From Sulfuricurvum sp. PC08-66 (GTDB lineage: Bacteria; Campylobacterota; Campylobacteria; Campylobacterales; Sulfurimonadaceae): a stretch of DNA of 64,000 nucleotides. Of this stretch, positions 15,990 through 24,745 are shown piece after piece. The position numbers and the translations under genes were made by a program. The notes under the pieces are model-generated. The model ran no database searches and was not told where the DNA came from. It saw only the letters and a program-made list of their open reading frames with translations. Where the stretch lies: contig JQIT01000008.1 in assembly GCA_000830255.1 (NCBI GenBank), positions 174,992 through 238,991 of the forward strand. The letters run 5' to 3'. Each line of letters begins with the position of its first letter. Within the stretch, counting starts at the first letter, position 1.

Positions 15990-17036
15990 ATGATTCCTAC
16001 TCCCCCAAAAACTGCATGGCAAAAATTCGTCGTATTTTTTAACTCTTGGCCAGGAACAATACTCTTTGTATTGCTCTTTTTGTTTTTCGTCGCACAAAAC
16101 TTCATCATTCCTTCGGGCTCGATGGTGCGCACCCTACTCGTGGGCGATATGCTTTTTGTCAAAAAATTTGTCTACGGCATCCCTACGCCCCATCTGCCAT
16201 GGCTAGAGATTCCTGTCATTCCAGGTACCGATGGACATATCGTCGATGGTGACCATCCCGAGCGTGGAGACATTGTCGTCTTCCGATACCCTCCTCAACC
16301 CAAGACGCACTACGTCAAACGTTGTGTCGCTGTAGGTGGTGATGAGCTTTTCGTCAGAGACAAAGCGCTTTATCTGCATCATCATGAAGGAAATGCCTAT
16401 ATCCAAGAGCATTTCGCCGACAAAGGGTATGAGGTAGTAGAGCTAGGTGGAAAATTGTGGGTCAAAAATCCCTACATGCAAGAACATCCTGGTATTTGGA
16501 ATGATGCAACAATTACCCGTGAAAGCGTTGTGATCCCTGCCTATACTCTTATCGACCATGCCAACGGACGATTGTTGCGCTACGAGGGTGACGATTTGTT
16601 ACTCTTTTTTCTCGAATCTTCGGAGCAAACCAATGCCCTACAAAAAGCGCCAGAGAGTCATGTCGAGTATCGAGGTCGCACATGGATAAAAAATCCTACC
16701 TCGATTACAATGAATCGTCAAATGTTTGATGAGATTGTACGTACGCAAAACTACGACAACAGCTATACCTACGTAGAGTTTGACGCCAATCCTCAAGAGG
16801 TAGTTTTCGATTTTGCCCCTAATGGCAGACCTTTCCGTGTTCCTGAAAATGAGTTTTTCATGATGGGTGACAATCGTGACCACTCTGCGGATAGTCGCTT
16901 TTGGGGCACTGTGCCCTACGCGCTCATCGAAGGTACGCCGTGGTTTATCTATTTTTCGGTCGATGAAAACTTCGTCGTTCGATGGGAACGCGTAGGCACT
17001 ACCGTAGAAGAGCTTGAAGGACGCATGCGCCAATGA
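15990..17036 (+). CDS. lepB: Signal peptidase I
   Basis: Membrane serine protease that removes Sec/Tat signal peptides. One N-terminal membrane helix spans about 22-38. The catalytic Ser44 is in PSGSMVRTLL, the general base Lys110 is in HYVKRCVAVGGDEL, and the box MGDNRDHSADSRFWG is near residue 292. At 348 residues it is longer than the roughly 280 I recall for Campylobacter. The extra sequence is a roughly 100-residue insert (about 125-275) between the Lys box and the GDN box. It begins directly at the folD stop, and its end overlaps the next ATG by 4 bp. Confidence 0.94.
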   Translation: MIPTPPKTAWQKFVVFFNSWPGTILFVLLFLFFVAQNFIIPSGSMVRTLLVGDMLFVKKFVYGIPTPHLPWLEIPVIPGTDGHIVDGDHPERGDIVVFRYPPQPKTHYVKRCVAVGGDELFVRDKALYLHHHEGNAYIQEHFADKGYEVVELGGKLWVKNPYMQEHPGIWNDATITRESVVIPAYTLIDHANGRLLRYEGDDLLLFFLESSEQTNALQKAPESHVEYRGRTWIKNPTSITMNRQMFDEIVRTQNYDNSYTYVEFDANPQEVVFDFAPNGRPFRVPENEFFMMGDNRDHSADSRFWGTVPYALIEGTPWFIYFSVDENFVVRWERVGTTVEELEGRMRQ

Positions 17037-17695
17037 CCCAAGAGGAGCTACTCGTCGCAGCGGCCTCCGTCGTAGCGCTTATGATTGCTATCATCGGTCA
17101 TGAAATTATGCACGGTTGGGTTGCATATCGCTTCGGCGACGATACTGCCAAACGTGCAGGTCGTTTGACCATCAATCCTATCTCTCATGTCGATATCGTG
17201 GGTACGATTATTTTGCCAGCACTCCTTTTCTTGGCACAATCTCCCTTTCTTTTTGGGTGGGCGAAACCTGTACCTATCGATATGCGACGCGTCATTCGCA
17301 ACGGTGGGTATGGCGCTGCTATGCAGGTGAGCCTAGCAGGTATTGCGTACAATCTTTTTGTAGCGATATTGGCATCGATGCTCCTACTTTCGCTCGATGT
17401 GCCCCTCAAAAGCGATGATATGCTCTATATCTTTTTCTACATTCTTGTTGCCAAATTGGTGCTTATCAATGTGGTCTTGGCAGTTTTTAATCTCTGGCCA
17501 CTTCCACAATTTGATGGTGCCCATTTCGTAGGCTTTTTGGGCTTGGCAATGGGAAGTGATAAGATTATGCGCTTTTACGACCAGACCGCACGTTATGGCG
17601 TGCTCATCGTTTTGGCTATATTAATGGTGCCGCAATTGCGAGATATTATCTTCGCACCTGCTATTTGGCTCTATCAATTTTTACTTTTTACCTAA
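17033..17695 (+). CDS. Site-2 protease family M50 membrane protein
   Basis: A 220-residue integral membrane protein with the zinc motif H23-E-I-M-H27 and the third ligand in NLWPLPQFDGAHF (about 155-167). About five to six membrane segments are visible. There is no PDZ domain, so it belongs to the short rhomboid-like-fold group of S2P homologues (YwhC/FlaH-type) rather than RseP. Substrates are unknown. The ATG overlaps the lepB stop (ATGA), so two envelope proteases are made from one coupled message. Confidence 0.88.
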   Translation: MTQEELLVAAASVVALMIAIIGHEIMHGWVAYRFGDDTAKRAGRLTINPISHVDIVGTIILPALLFLAQSPFLFGWAKPVPIDMRRVIRNGGYGAAMQVSLAGIAYNLFVAILASMLLLSLDVPLKSDDMLYIFFYILVAKLVLINVVLAVFNLWPLPQFDGAHFVGFLGLAMGSDKIMRFYDQTARYGVLIVLAILMVPQLRDIIFAPAIWLYQFLLFT

Positions 17696-17707
17696 CGAGG
17701 AGAACAG

Positions 17708-18145
17708 ATGCGTTATTACATTGGAACTGATCATGCGGGCTTGGAACTCAAAAACTACACCAAAAGTGCTCTAGAAGTGCGTGGATTTGAGGTCATAGAC
17801 CTCTCTCCTGCTACAACAGAGCGAGTCGATTACCCCGATTTCGCAGGGCGCGTCGCGCAAGCACTCCAAAAAGACCCAACAGCACTTGGCGTGCTCATCT
17901 GTGGCACAGGTATCGGTATGAGTATTGCTGCCAACAAATACAACGGTATTCGTGCCGCGCTTACTCATGATGCCTATACAGCAAAAATGGCACGTGAACA
18001 CAACGATGCAAATATTCTCTGCTTTGGAGAGCGCGTCGTAGGCAAAGGGGTCGTCGATACTATCCTCGATGCGTGGTGTGCTAGCGATTTTGAAGGGGGT
18101 CGACATACCACACGTGTCGACAAAATCAACGCCATAAAAGGATAA
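17708..18145 (+). CDS. rpiB: Ribose-5-phosphate isomerase B
   Basis: Interconverts ribulose 5-phosphate and ribose 5-phosphate. The 145 residues contain the RpiB/LacAB signatures: GTDHAGLELK at 4-13, the catalytic Cys in ICGTGIGMSIAANK (about 66-79), and the HDAYTAKMAREHNDANILCFG phosphate-binding segment. A CGAGGAG site precedes the ATG. It supplies ribose 5-phosphate for PRPP, the substrate of the apt product two genes downstream. Confidence 0.95.
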   Translation: MRYYIGTDHAGLELKNYTKSALEVRGFEVIDLSPATTERVDYPDFAGRVAQALQKDPTALGVLICGTGIGMSIAANKYNGIRAALTHDAYTAKMAREHNDANILCFGERVVGKGVVDTILDAWCASDFEGGRHTTRVDKINAIKG

Positions 18146-18147
18146 CT

Positions 18148-18480
18148 ATGTTTTTCGAGTGGACACTATTGACCGTCGTATTTGTGGTCGCGCTCTTTTT
18201 AATGGTCAAAATGCTCTACTACAAAAATATGAACGTCAAGGAGAGCCGTAGCAATGAGATGCTCAAACTCACCATCCAAGAGGCGGAGTTGGTCATACGC
18301 AAATACCAAATTCAGCTCCAACGCGCGCTAGGCAATATTGATATTCTTACCGATGAGCTCTCCAAGCTTCGTGGTGACCAAAAAGTACTCAAACAACGCA
18401 ACTCGCAACACCGTCTCGAAGCAGACCAACTACGTCAAAAAATCAAAGATTTGGAGTCGCGTATCGACGCGCTTCTCTAG
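18148..18480 (+). CDS. Membrane-anchored coiled-coil protein
   Basis: A 110-residue protein. A single N-terminal membrane helix (about 3-22, WTLLTVVFVVALFLMVKML) is followed by a long charged helix with heptad hydrophobics (about 32-108), ending LRQKIKDLESRIDALL. It begins 2 bp after rpiB and stands 15 bp before apt. The function is unknown. The shape resembles small bitopic scaffold proteins, but none is recognisable. Confidence 0.75.
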   Translation: MFFEWTLLTVVFVVALFLMVKMLYYKNMNVKESRSNEMLKLTIQEAELVIRKYQIQLQRALGNIDILTDELSKLRGDQKVLKQRNSQHRLEADQLRQKIKDLESRIDALL

Positions 18481-18495
18481 TACAAGGAGAATATT

Positions 18496-19050
18496 ATGGC
18501 ACTTACACTTACCGACCAAGAGCGCACACTGCTCCAAAACGCTATTCGCTCTATTCCAGACTATCCTAAAAAGGGAATTATTTTCAAAGATATCACTACA
18601 CTCCTTGGCAACGGCGAAGCATTTGGTGTTTTGATGGGGCATCTGCATCGACGCTACGCCTCCTATGGCATCGATTATGTAGCGGGTATCGATGCACGTG
18701 GCTTTATTTTTGGGGCGGCATTGGCGCAGATGCTAGGCGTTGGGTTTGTCCCCATTCGCAAAAAGGGCAAACTCCCCTTCACTACCTACAATGAAAAATA
18801 CGCCTTAGAGTATGGCACCGATGAGATAGAGATACATATCGATGCCTTTAGCGCCCATCCACACGCCAAAGTGCTTTTGATGGATGACCTTATCGCCACA
18901 GGTGGTACCGCCAAAGCCGCTGCAACGCTCATCAACAAAACAGGCGCACAATGTGTAGAGGCTTGCTTTTTGATGGGATTAGGATTTTTGGACGGTATGA
19001 AAACATTGGGGCAAATCACCCCAGTCTATGCCGTCATCGAGGAGCAATAA
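18496..19050 (+). CDS. apt: Adenine phosphoribosyltransferase
   Basis: Converts adenine and PRPP to AMP in purine salvage. The 184-residue protein has the type I PRTase PRPP loop [17 protein letters not shown] (about 125-141) and the Apt N-terminal [27 protein letters not shown] precedes the ATG. trpB begins 2 bp after the stop. Confidence 0.96.
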   Translation: MALTLTDQERTLLQNAIRSIPDYPKKGIIFKDITTLLGNGEAFGVLMGHLHRRYASYGIDYVAGIDARGFIFGAALAQMLGVGFVPIRKKGKLPFTTYNEKYALEYGTDEIEIHIDAFSAHPHAKVLLMDDLIATGGTAKAAATLINKTGAQCVEACFLMGLGFLDGMKTLGQITPVYAVIEEQ

Positions 19051-19052
19051 CG

Positions 19053-20255
19053 ATGTATATTCCCAAGCCGTCACAATTTGACGCCGATGCCAATGGGCAC
19101 TTCGGTATTTACGGTGGTCGATACGTCCCTGAGACGCTCATGCCTACACTTTTGGAGCTAGAAGCGTCGTATAAAAAATACCGTTTCGACCCAGAATTTT
19201 GGAAAGAGATTAATTATTACCACACCGAATACGTAGGTCGCCCTTCGCCACTCTATTACGCGGCGAATCTCTCCCAAGAGTTGGGTGCCAAAATTTACCT
19301 CAAACGTGAAGACCTCAATCATACAGGCGCACACAAGGTCAACAATGTCATCGCACAGGGACTTTTGGCCAAAAAATTGGGCAAGAAAAAGGTCATTGCT
19401 GAGACGGGTGCAGGTCAGCACGGTGTCGCTACTGCTACTATCGCGGCACTTATGGGGCTAGAGTGTGAGATATTCATGGGCGCCAAGGACGTAGCGCGTC
19501 AAGAGCTAAATGTCTTTCGCATGAAACTTTTGGGTGCCAAAGTACACGCTGTGCAAAGTGGAAGCAAAACCCTCAAAGATGCCATGAACGATGCGATTCG
19601 CCATTGGGTCACTCATGCACGCGATACCTTCTATATCGTAGGTACCGTTGCAGGTCCACACCCCTACCCTCAGATGGTGCGCGATTTTCAAGCCATCATC
19701 GGCTGGGAAGCACGCGCACAGATATTGGAAAAAGAGCATCGATTGCCCGACCATGTGATTGCTTGCATCGGTGGCGGCAGTAATGCGATGGGAATTTTCC
19801 AACACTTTTTGGAGGATGAAAGCGTTAACTGCATCGGTATCGAGGCAGGTGGATTGGGTATCGACACCGACAAACACGGCTGTAGCCTCAAAAAAGGCTC
19901 CGCAGGCGTACTGCATGGGCAAATGTCCTATCTCCTCCAAGACGATGATGGACAAATCCTCGAAGCGCACTCTATCTCTGCAGGTCTTGATTACCCCGGT
20001 ATCGGACCTGAACACGCTTTTCACAATGACAACGGAACTATTTCGTACGATTTCATCACCGATGATGAAGCGATGGAGGCATTTGTATGGCTTTCGCGTG
20101 CAGAAGGTATCATCCCTGCGTTTGAGAGCAGTCACGCTATTGCCTATCTCAAAAAAATGGGTAACGCCATCAAAAACAAACTCATCATCGTCAACCTCTC
20201 TGGTCGAGGCGACAAAGATATGATGCAAGCCAAAACACTTTTACATTTTGATTAG
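19053..20255 (+). CDS. trpB: Tryptophan synthase beta subunit
   Basis: Condenses indole with serine to give tryptophan using pyridoxal phosphate. I chose the ATG at 19053, directly after the apt stop, which gives 400 residues. A longer frame would overlap apt. The PLP lysine is K95 in HTGAHKVNN, the phosphate loop is [10 protein letters not shown] (about 243-252), and SGRGDKD is near the end. No trpA or other trp gene is next to it here, so the subunit partner must be elsewhere. The placement between apt and pepA suggests general rather than trp-specific regulation. Confidence 0.96.
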   Translation: MYIPKPSQFDADANGHFGIYGGRYVPETLMPTLLELEASYKKYRFDPEFWKEINYYHTEYVGRPSPLYYAANLSQELGAKIYLKREDLNHTGAHKVNNVIAQGLLAKKLGKKKVIAETGAGQHGVATATIAALMGLECEIFMGAKDVARQELNVFRMKLLGAKVHAVQSGSKTLKDAMNDAIRHWVTHARDTFYIVGTVAGPHPYPQMVRDFQAIIGWEARAQILEKEHRLPDHVIACIGGGSNAMGIFQHFLEDESVNCIGIEAGGLGIDTDKHGCSLKKGSAGVLHGQMSYLLQDDDGQILEAHSISAGLDYPGIGPEHAFHNDNGTISYDFITDDEAMEAFVWLSRAEGIIPAFESSHAIAYLKKMGNAIKNKLIIVNLSGRGDKDMMQAKTLLHFD

Positions 20256-20263
20256 GAATTTTT

Positions 20264-21670
20264 ATGACATTGACTGCCCACAATAGCTCTATCGATAGCC
20301 TCAAAGCCGATTTGGAGCTCATTTTTGTCCAGAACAAAAACATCGCTACAACACCTGATGAGGCGCTTTTGCAGATGCTAGGATACGAGGGTGCACACGC
20401 CACACTGCAACTTTTGCCCGAAAAAGCACGACTCTATGTAGGTGTCGAAAAAAATAGCGTCATGGAGTGGCAAATTGTAGGTGCGGCGGTTGCCAAAATG
20501 CTCAAATCACTCAAATTTCAATCCCTCAAAGCTGTCGCACCTCTGGCACTCCAAGCTTTTTGCGAAGGGCTACTCTTGGGTCGATACACCTTTGAGTCCT
20601 ACAAAAGTAAGCCAAAAGCAAAATCCCCCATCAATATTCTCTTTGCCGTAGAGAATTTGACCAACGCGACGCAGAGTATCGAGCGTGCTACCATCATCGC
20701 CCAATCGACCAACTACACACGCACCATTGTCAATACAACGCCCGAAGAAATGTACCCTCTACGTTTAGCCAAAATGGCATCTGATTTGGCAGATGAGTTA
20801 GGCTTGGAGGTGCGTATCATCGATGAATCGCAACTACTCGAGATGGGTATGCAGGCGATGTACATGGTAGGACGCGCAAGCGTGCACGCTTCACAGCTTA
20901 TCCATGTGGCTTATAAACCTGCCAGTCCCAAAGCAAAAGTCACCCTCATTGGCAAAGGTCTCACCTATGATAGCGGTGGATTGAGCCTCAAACCTGCTGA
21001 TTCGATGGTCACCATGAAGATGGACAAAAGCGGCGGCGCAACCGTCTTAGGCACACTCAAAGCGGTAGCATCTCTCAAACTCCCTATCGAGGTACATGGT
21101 TTCATTGGTGCGGTCGAAAATATGATTGGTGGCAATGCCTATAAACCAGACGATGTACTAAGAGCCAAAAATGGTGTCACTATCGAGGTGCGCAATACCG
21201 ATGCAGAGGGTCGATTGGTCTTGGCAGATGTATTGTGCTATGCCCAAGAGCAGGTCAAGAGCGATTACATCGTCGATTTTGCGACGTTGACAGGCGCATG
21301 TGTCGTGGGATTGGGACTCTATACTTATGGCGTCATGGGACACAACAAATCACTGGTCGATAGCGTATGCGAAAGTGCTACGCAAGCGGGTGAAATGAGT
21401 GCCTATTTGCCCTTCAATGAGCATCTACGTGAAGAGCTAAAATCTGACATCGCAGATATCAAAAACACCGCGAGTCGATGGGGTGGCGCGATTACGGCAG
21501 GGCTTTTCCTTGACCATTTTATCAGCGATGAGAATAAGCAAAAATGGGCACATTTGGATATCGCAGGACCTGCTTACACTGAAAAAGCGTGGGGAGTCAA
21601 TCCCTACGGCGGCACGGGAGCAGCGGTACGCACTATGGTAGCTTGGATGGGTCAACTGTCCCAAAAATAG
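20264..21670 (+). CDS. pepA: Leucyl aminopeptidase
   Basis: Cytosolic M17 di-zinc aminopeptidase removing N-terminal residues from peptides. It has 468 residues, with the signature NTDAEGRLVLADVL (about 325-338), metal-binding Lys/Asp in VTLIGKGLTYDSGGLSLKP, and GGAITAGLFL near 407. The N-terminal domain is divergent, as usual. In E. coli PepA also binds DNA, but nothing here tests that. Its stop abuts the convergent mobA stop with no gap. Confidence 0.95.
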   Translation: MTLTAHNSSIDSLKADLELIFVQNKNIATTPDEALLQMLGYEGAHATLQLLPEKARLYVGVEKNSVMEWQIVGAAVAKMLKSLKFQSLKAVAPLALQAFCEGLLLGRYTFESYKSKPKAKSPINILFAVENLTNATQSIERATIIAQSTNYTRTIVNTTPEEMYPLRLAKMASDLADELGLEVRIIDESQLLEMGMQAMYMVGRASVHASQLIHVAYKPASPKAKVTLIGKGLTYDSGGLSLKPADSMVTMKMDKSGGATVLGTLKAVASLKLPIEVHGFIGAVENMIGGNAYKPDDVLRAKNGVTIEVRNTDAEGRLVLADVLCYAQEQVKSDYIVDFATLTGACVVGLGLYTYGVMGHNKSLVDSVCESATQAGEMSAYLPFNEHLREELKSDIADIKNTASRWGGAITAGLFLDHFISDENKQKWAHLDIAGPAYTEKAWGVNPYGGTGAAVRTMVAWMGQLSQK

Positions 21671-22240
21671 TTACGATTTGAGTGCCTCTTGGTACTCTTG
21701 AGGTGTGTTCATATTGTAGAGTTTGCGCTCATCATCGATATCGACGAAGTGCACGCGCATCGAAGAGAGCAGTTTGCCAAGTGCATGGTCGTTTTGCGCA
21801 TACATGGCTAGCATGGGAGCCTCCAAAGCACGTGTATAGATACCGCACAAAGGGTGAATGCCACTCGCTGTGCGCGCAATAACGGCATCTACTTTGCCAT
21901 CATAGGCATTCATAAGCGCATCGATGACACTTTTATCCACGAAAGGCGCATCGACACTCAAAACAAAAAAAACATTCTCCGCTTTGAGCCTGCGAAACAT
22001 GGTCAAAAATCCTGCCGTAGGCGCATAGGTATCGAACAGCACATCGTCTTGGATGACCATCAGGTCGTTGTCTTTGAAAATATCTTTTTTGGCACTGACA
22101 TAGACACGCTCAAAGAGTGACTCTAATCGGCTCGATTGGTAGGAGACGAGCGTTGTACCTTCAAAGGGTAAAAGTGCTTTATCTTGCCCCATGCGTGAGC
22201 TTTTACCACCTGCAAAGACAACTGCTGGAATCTCTATCAT
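21671..22240 (-). CDS. mobA: Molybdenum cofactor guanylyltransferase
   Basis: Attaches GMP from GTP to molybdopterin to make the guanine dinucleotide cofactor. The 189-residue protein has the NTP-binding start FAGGKSSRMGQDKALLPF (about 9-26) and the metal site SVDAPFVD near 94. The start ATG overlaps the stop of the upstream diguanylate cyclase gene (ATGA), implying coupled translation. MobB is encoded separately at about 58.0 kb. The presence of both suggests Mo- or W-dependent reductases elsewhere. Confidence 0.93.
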   Translation of the reverse strand: MIEIPAVVFAGGKSSRMGQDKALLPFEGTTLVSYQSSRLESLFERVYVSAKKDIFKDNDLMVIQDDVLFDTYAPTAGFLTMFRRLKAENVFFVLSVDAPFVDKSVIDALMNAYDGKVDAVIARTASGIHPLCGIYTRALEAPMLAMYAQNDHALGKLLSSMRVHFVDIDDERKLYNMNTPQEYQEALKS

Positions 22241-23400
22241 TTTTTTCCTCTCTTTTCTTCATACATTCGCGCATCTGCCTCACGATACAACTCTTCAAGT
22301 GTTGTACCCTCTTTGAAGGTATTGGCACATCCGATACTTACGTGATTTACGATAGTGATGTTGCCAATGTCAAACGTAGTATTTATAGCTTTTTTGAGAA
22401 GCTTTTCATACTCCACAACAGATGAAACTTCCTCGATATTTTCAAATAGCACAGCAAATTCATCTCCACCAATACGTGCGGCAAATCCATGAGGTGCTAG
22501 AGAAGCTTCGATAGCCGAAGCAATGCGCTGCAAAAGCTTATCCCCTACATGGTGTCCGTAGGTATCGTTAATAGGCTTGAAATTATCCAAATCGATAAGC
22601 ATCAACACTATGCTCTTACCTGACGCTTTGCTCTCTTCGATGGCTTTTCGTGCGTGCGATTCAAAATAGCGTCGATTGGCAATGTGCGTGAGGTGGTCGT
22701 GATGTGCCAAATGCTCGATGATGGCTTTGGAGCGTTTGTGCTCCTCTATCTCCTCTTTGAGTTGCTCTTTGTAGATGAGCTGACCAATCACCTTTTCGGA
22801 GATGCCATAGGCACGCTTCAAGACGACTGTTTGCCACACCAATGCAAAAACAAGCAAGAGGAAAAAGAAGAGCTCTTGGTAGACAAAAGCATAAAATCCA
22901 AAAAAAGCCGTAATAGGCGCTAATCCAAAAAAATCCAAAATGAAGAAATAGGCAGGCATCGTTCCAAAGCCCAAAACACCCAGTGTCACCATCGTCGAGA
23001 GTGTCAAAAAGAGAAAGACCAAATAGAGACTCTCTTGGGCTGGTACAAAAAAGACAGAGCTACCCCACGCAGTCGATAGTGCAATGCCCAAAGCCAAACG
23101 ATAATAGACAAGATTATAAAGATTTGATTCATTCATTTGGACGCGTAGAACACGTCGCTCAAAAGCGAAAATAAGCAACGCTATGACGAAAATAACCGCA
23201 AACCATACTGCAATCGTCATCAGGGGAACGTGACTAGCATAGAGAATCAAGGAGAGCATAAACGCCCCCAAAAGCGCCGACACACCATTGCCTCGCACCA
23301 ATACAAACTCTCTTGCCCGTAAAAAACGAATGCGTCTATTCAAATCACGAGAAAGTGCGTAGGGACGACTAAAAAAAAGAAATTTTTGGATGTAATTCAT
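22237..23400 (-). CDS. Membrane diguanylate cyclase (GGDEF)
   Basis: A 387-residue protein with about six N-terminal membrane helices (about 38-215), a short coiled-coil signalling helix (about 210-232), and a GGDEF domain (about 228-387). The active-site motif RIGGDEFAVLF is intact, so it should make cyclic di-GMP from two GTP. The RxxD inhibitory site normally just upstream reads Ala-Pro-His-Gly, so product feedback at that site is probably absent. The membrane part resembles a 6-TM sensor without a recognised ligand site. It overlaps mobA by 4 bp. Confidence 0.92.
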   Translation of the reverse strand: MNYIQKFLFFSRPYALSRDLNRRIRFLRAREFVLVRGNGVSALLGAFMLSLILYASHVPLMTIAVWFAVIFVIALLIFAFERRVLRVQMNESNLYNLVYYRLALGIALSTAWGSSVFFVPAQESLYLVFLFLTLSTMVTLGVLGFGTMPAYFFILDFFGLAPITAFFGFYAFVYQELFFFLLLVFALVWQTVVLKRAYGISEKVIGQLIYKEQLKEEIEEHKRSKAIIEHLAHHDHLTHIANRRYFESHARKAIEESKASGKSIVLMLIDLDNFKPINDTYGHHVGDKLLQRIASAIEASLAPHGFAARIGGDEFAVLFENIEEVSSVVEYEKLLKKAINTTFDIGNITIVNHVSIGCANTFKEGTTLEELYREADARMYEEKRGKK

Positions 23401-23459
23401 AGCGGTATTGTATGCAAAAAAACGAAAAAAACGCGTAAAAAGAGGTGGAAATTTGGTAG

Positions 23460-23536
23460 TGGTGGGTCCTCAGAGACTTGAACTCTGGACCGCCCGGTTA
23501 TGAGCCGGGAGCTCTAACCAACTGAGCTAAAGACCC
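23460..23536 (-). tRNA. tRNA with CAU anticodon (elongator Met or Ile2)
   Basis: The minus strand folds as a complete 77-base tRNA. The acceptor is GGGTCTT/AGGACCC, the D arm is GCTC-GAGC, the anticodon stem is CCCGG/CCGGG around loop CTCATAA, the T arm is CAGAG-TTCAAGT-CTCTG, and CCA is encoded. The anticodon CAT is at 23500-23502. A paired G1-C72 and the lack of the GGG/CCC anticodon stem exclude initiator tRNA. Sequence alone does not separate elongator Met from the TilS-modified Ile2 that reads AUA. Confidence 0.93.
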
Positions 23537-23584
23537 TCTATAAAAAGCAGACGAAATTATAGTGCGAATTACTTAAAAAACGCC

Positions 23585-24700
23585 CTATTTATCGCTGATT
23601 TTATTGATGGTGTCATACATAAAATTGAAGCGAAAAGCGAGTAAGTTTTGCAGGATTCCAAAGAGAATCATAAAGATAACAAAACTTGTCCCTCCATAGC
23701 TAAACATCGGCAGAGGCACCCCTACGACAGGTGCTAGTCCAATCGTCATAGCAATATTGACACTCATATAGATGAATATCAAAAAGGAAAGCCCCAAGCT
23801 CATCACCCTAATGAAGTAATCCTCCGTCAGCCACGTCGATATCGAAAAGAGATGCACTACTATAAGCGCATACCAAACAATCAGCGTCAAAGCACCCAAA
23901 AATCCAAATCGCTCTACAAAATAAGCGAAAATAAAGTCACTCGATGCAATAGGCAAAAATTTCATCTGTGTTTGCGTCGCCTGCTCTTTAGTGTTGCCTA
24001 AAAATCCTCCTGAGCCTATCGCGATAATCGATTGCTTGACGTGGTAGCTTGGTTTTTCGCTCACGAAGTCAATAATGCGCTGTTTTTGGTAGTCATGTAA
24101 GAGCGTATAGCCAAGTGTAGGAGCACCGATACCTACGACCAAGAGTAACCAAATCCAGATTTTCCAATGCACACCCACAACGAAAAGTATCCCAAATCCT
24201 AGTAGCATCAACACCGTTGCAGTACCCAAATCAGGTTCTTTAGCGATAAGAAAAAAGGGCAATAGAATATAAAAAGAAAGCTTCCCAAATGCCGCCCAAT
24301 TGTACCCATCTTTGGGTGGAGGCATTTTGGCGATGAGATACGCCATCATGAGAATAAAAGCGGGTTTGATAATCTCCGAAGGCTGGATGGTGGTGTGCAA
24401 AAGCGGTAGCTCTATCCAACGTTTTGCACCTAATTTGGTCACGCCAATAAATTCCACCAAAATGAGTAGCGCAATACTCACCCAATATAAGATAGGTACA
24501 AGCCAAATAAATTTACGAATGGGGATAAAAAAGAAGAGCAAAAAGGCCAAAATGCCTATGCTCACATAGACAAAATGTTTTTGCGATAAGACAGGATGAA
24601 TTTCGTGAATCAAAAGCCCTGAGATGAGTATCAAAGGCACCAACATCAAAAGTAAAACAAAATCGACGTGTGATAAAATTCGCTGGTCTAATTTGAACAC
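23585..24700 (-). CDS. rodA: Rod-shape SEDS glycosyltransferase RodA
   Basis: Polytopic SEDS-family peptidoglycan polymerase working with PBP2 in lateral wall growth. The 371-residue protein starts at GTG 24700, giving the family's usual N-terminus (FKLDQRILSHVDF). A longer ATG frame would run into the divergent pseudouridine synthase gene. About ten membrane helices are visible. Conserved segments include GAKRWIELPL, QPSEIIKPAFI, KEPDLGTATVLML and the C-terminal GVPLPMFSYGGTSF. From memory, C. jejuni also has rodA/mrdB close to the FlpA cluster. Confidence 0.93.
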   Translation of the reverse strand: MFKLDQRILSHVDFVLLLMLVPLILISGLLIHEIHPVLSQKHFVYVSIGILAFLLFFFIPIRKFIWLVPILYWVSIALLILVEFIGVTKLGAKRWIELPLLHTTIQPSEIIKPAFILMMAYLIAKMPPPKDGYNWAAFGKLSFYILLPFFLIAKEPDLGTATVLMLLGFGILFVVGVHWKIWIWLLLVVGIGAPTLGYTLLHDYQKQRIIDFVSEKPSYHVKQSIIAIGSGGFLGNTKEQATQTQMKFLPIASSDFIFAYFVERFGFLGALTLIVWYALIVVHLFSISTWLTEDYFIRVMSLGLSFLIFIYMSVNIAMTIGLAPVVGVPLPMFSYGGTSFVIFMILFGILQNLLAFRFNFMYDTINKISDK

Positions 24701-24745
24701 ATAGTTTCCATTTTTGGCAAAAGTATAACACAAAGAGTCTATGCG

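Noticed and set aside
19506..20228. 240-codon open frame antisense to trpB
   Set aside because: It lies wholly inside the strongly supported trpB gene, has no ribosome site or recognisable domain, and reflects codon bias on the other strand.
23460..23536. Initiator tRNA-Met
   Set aside because: The acceptor has a normal G1-C72 pair and the anticodon stem lacks the three consecutive G-C pairs of initiators.
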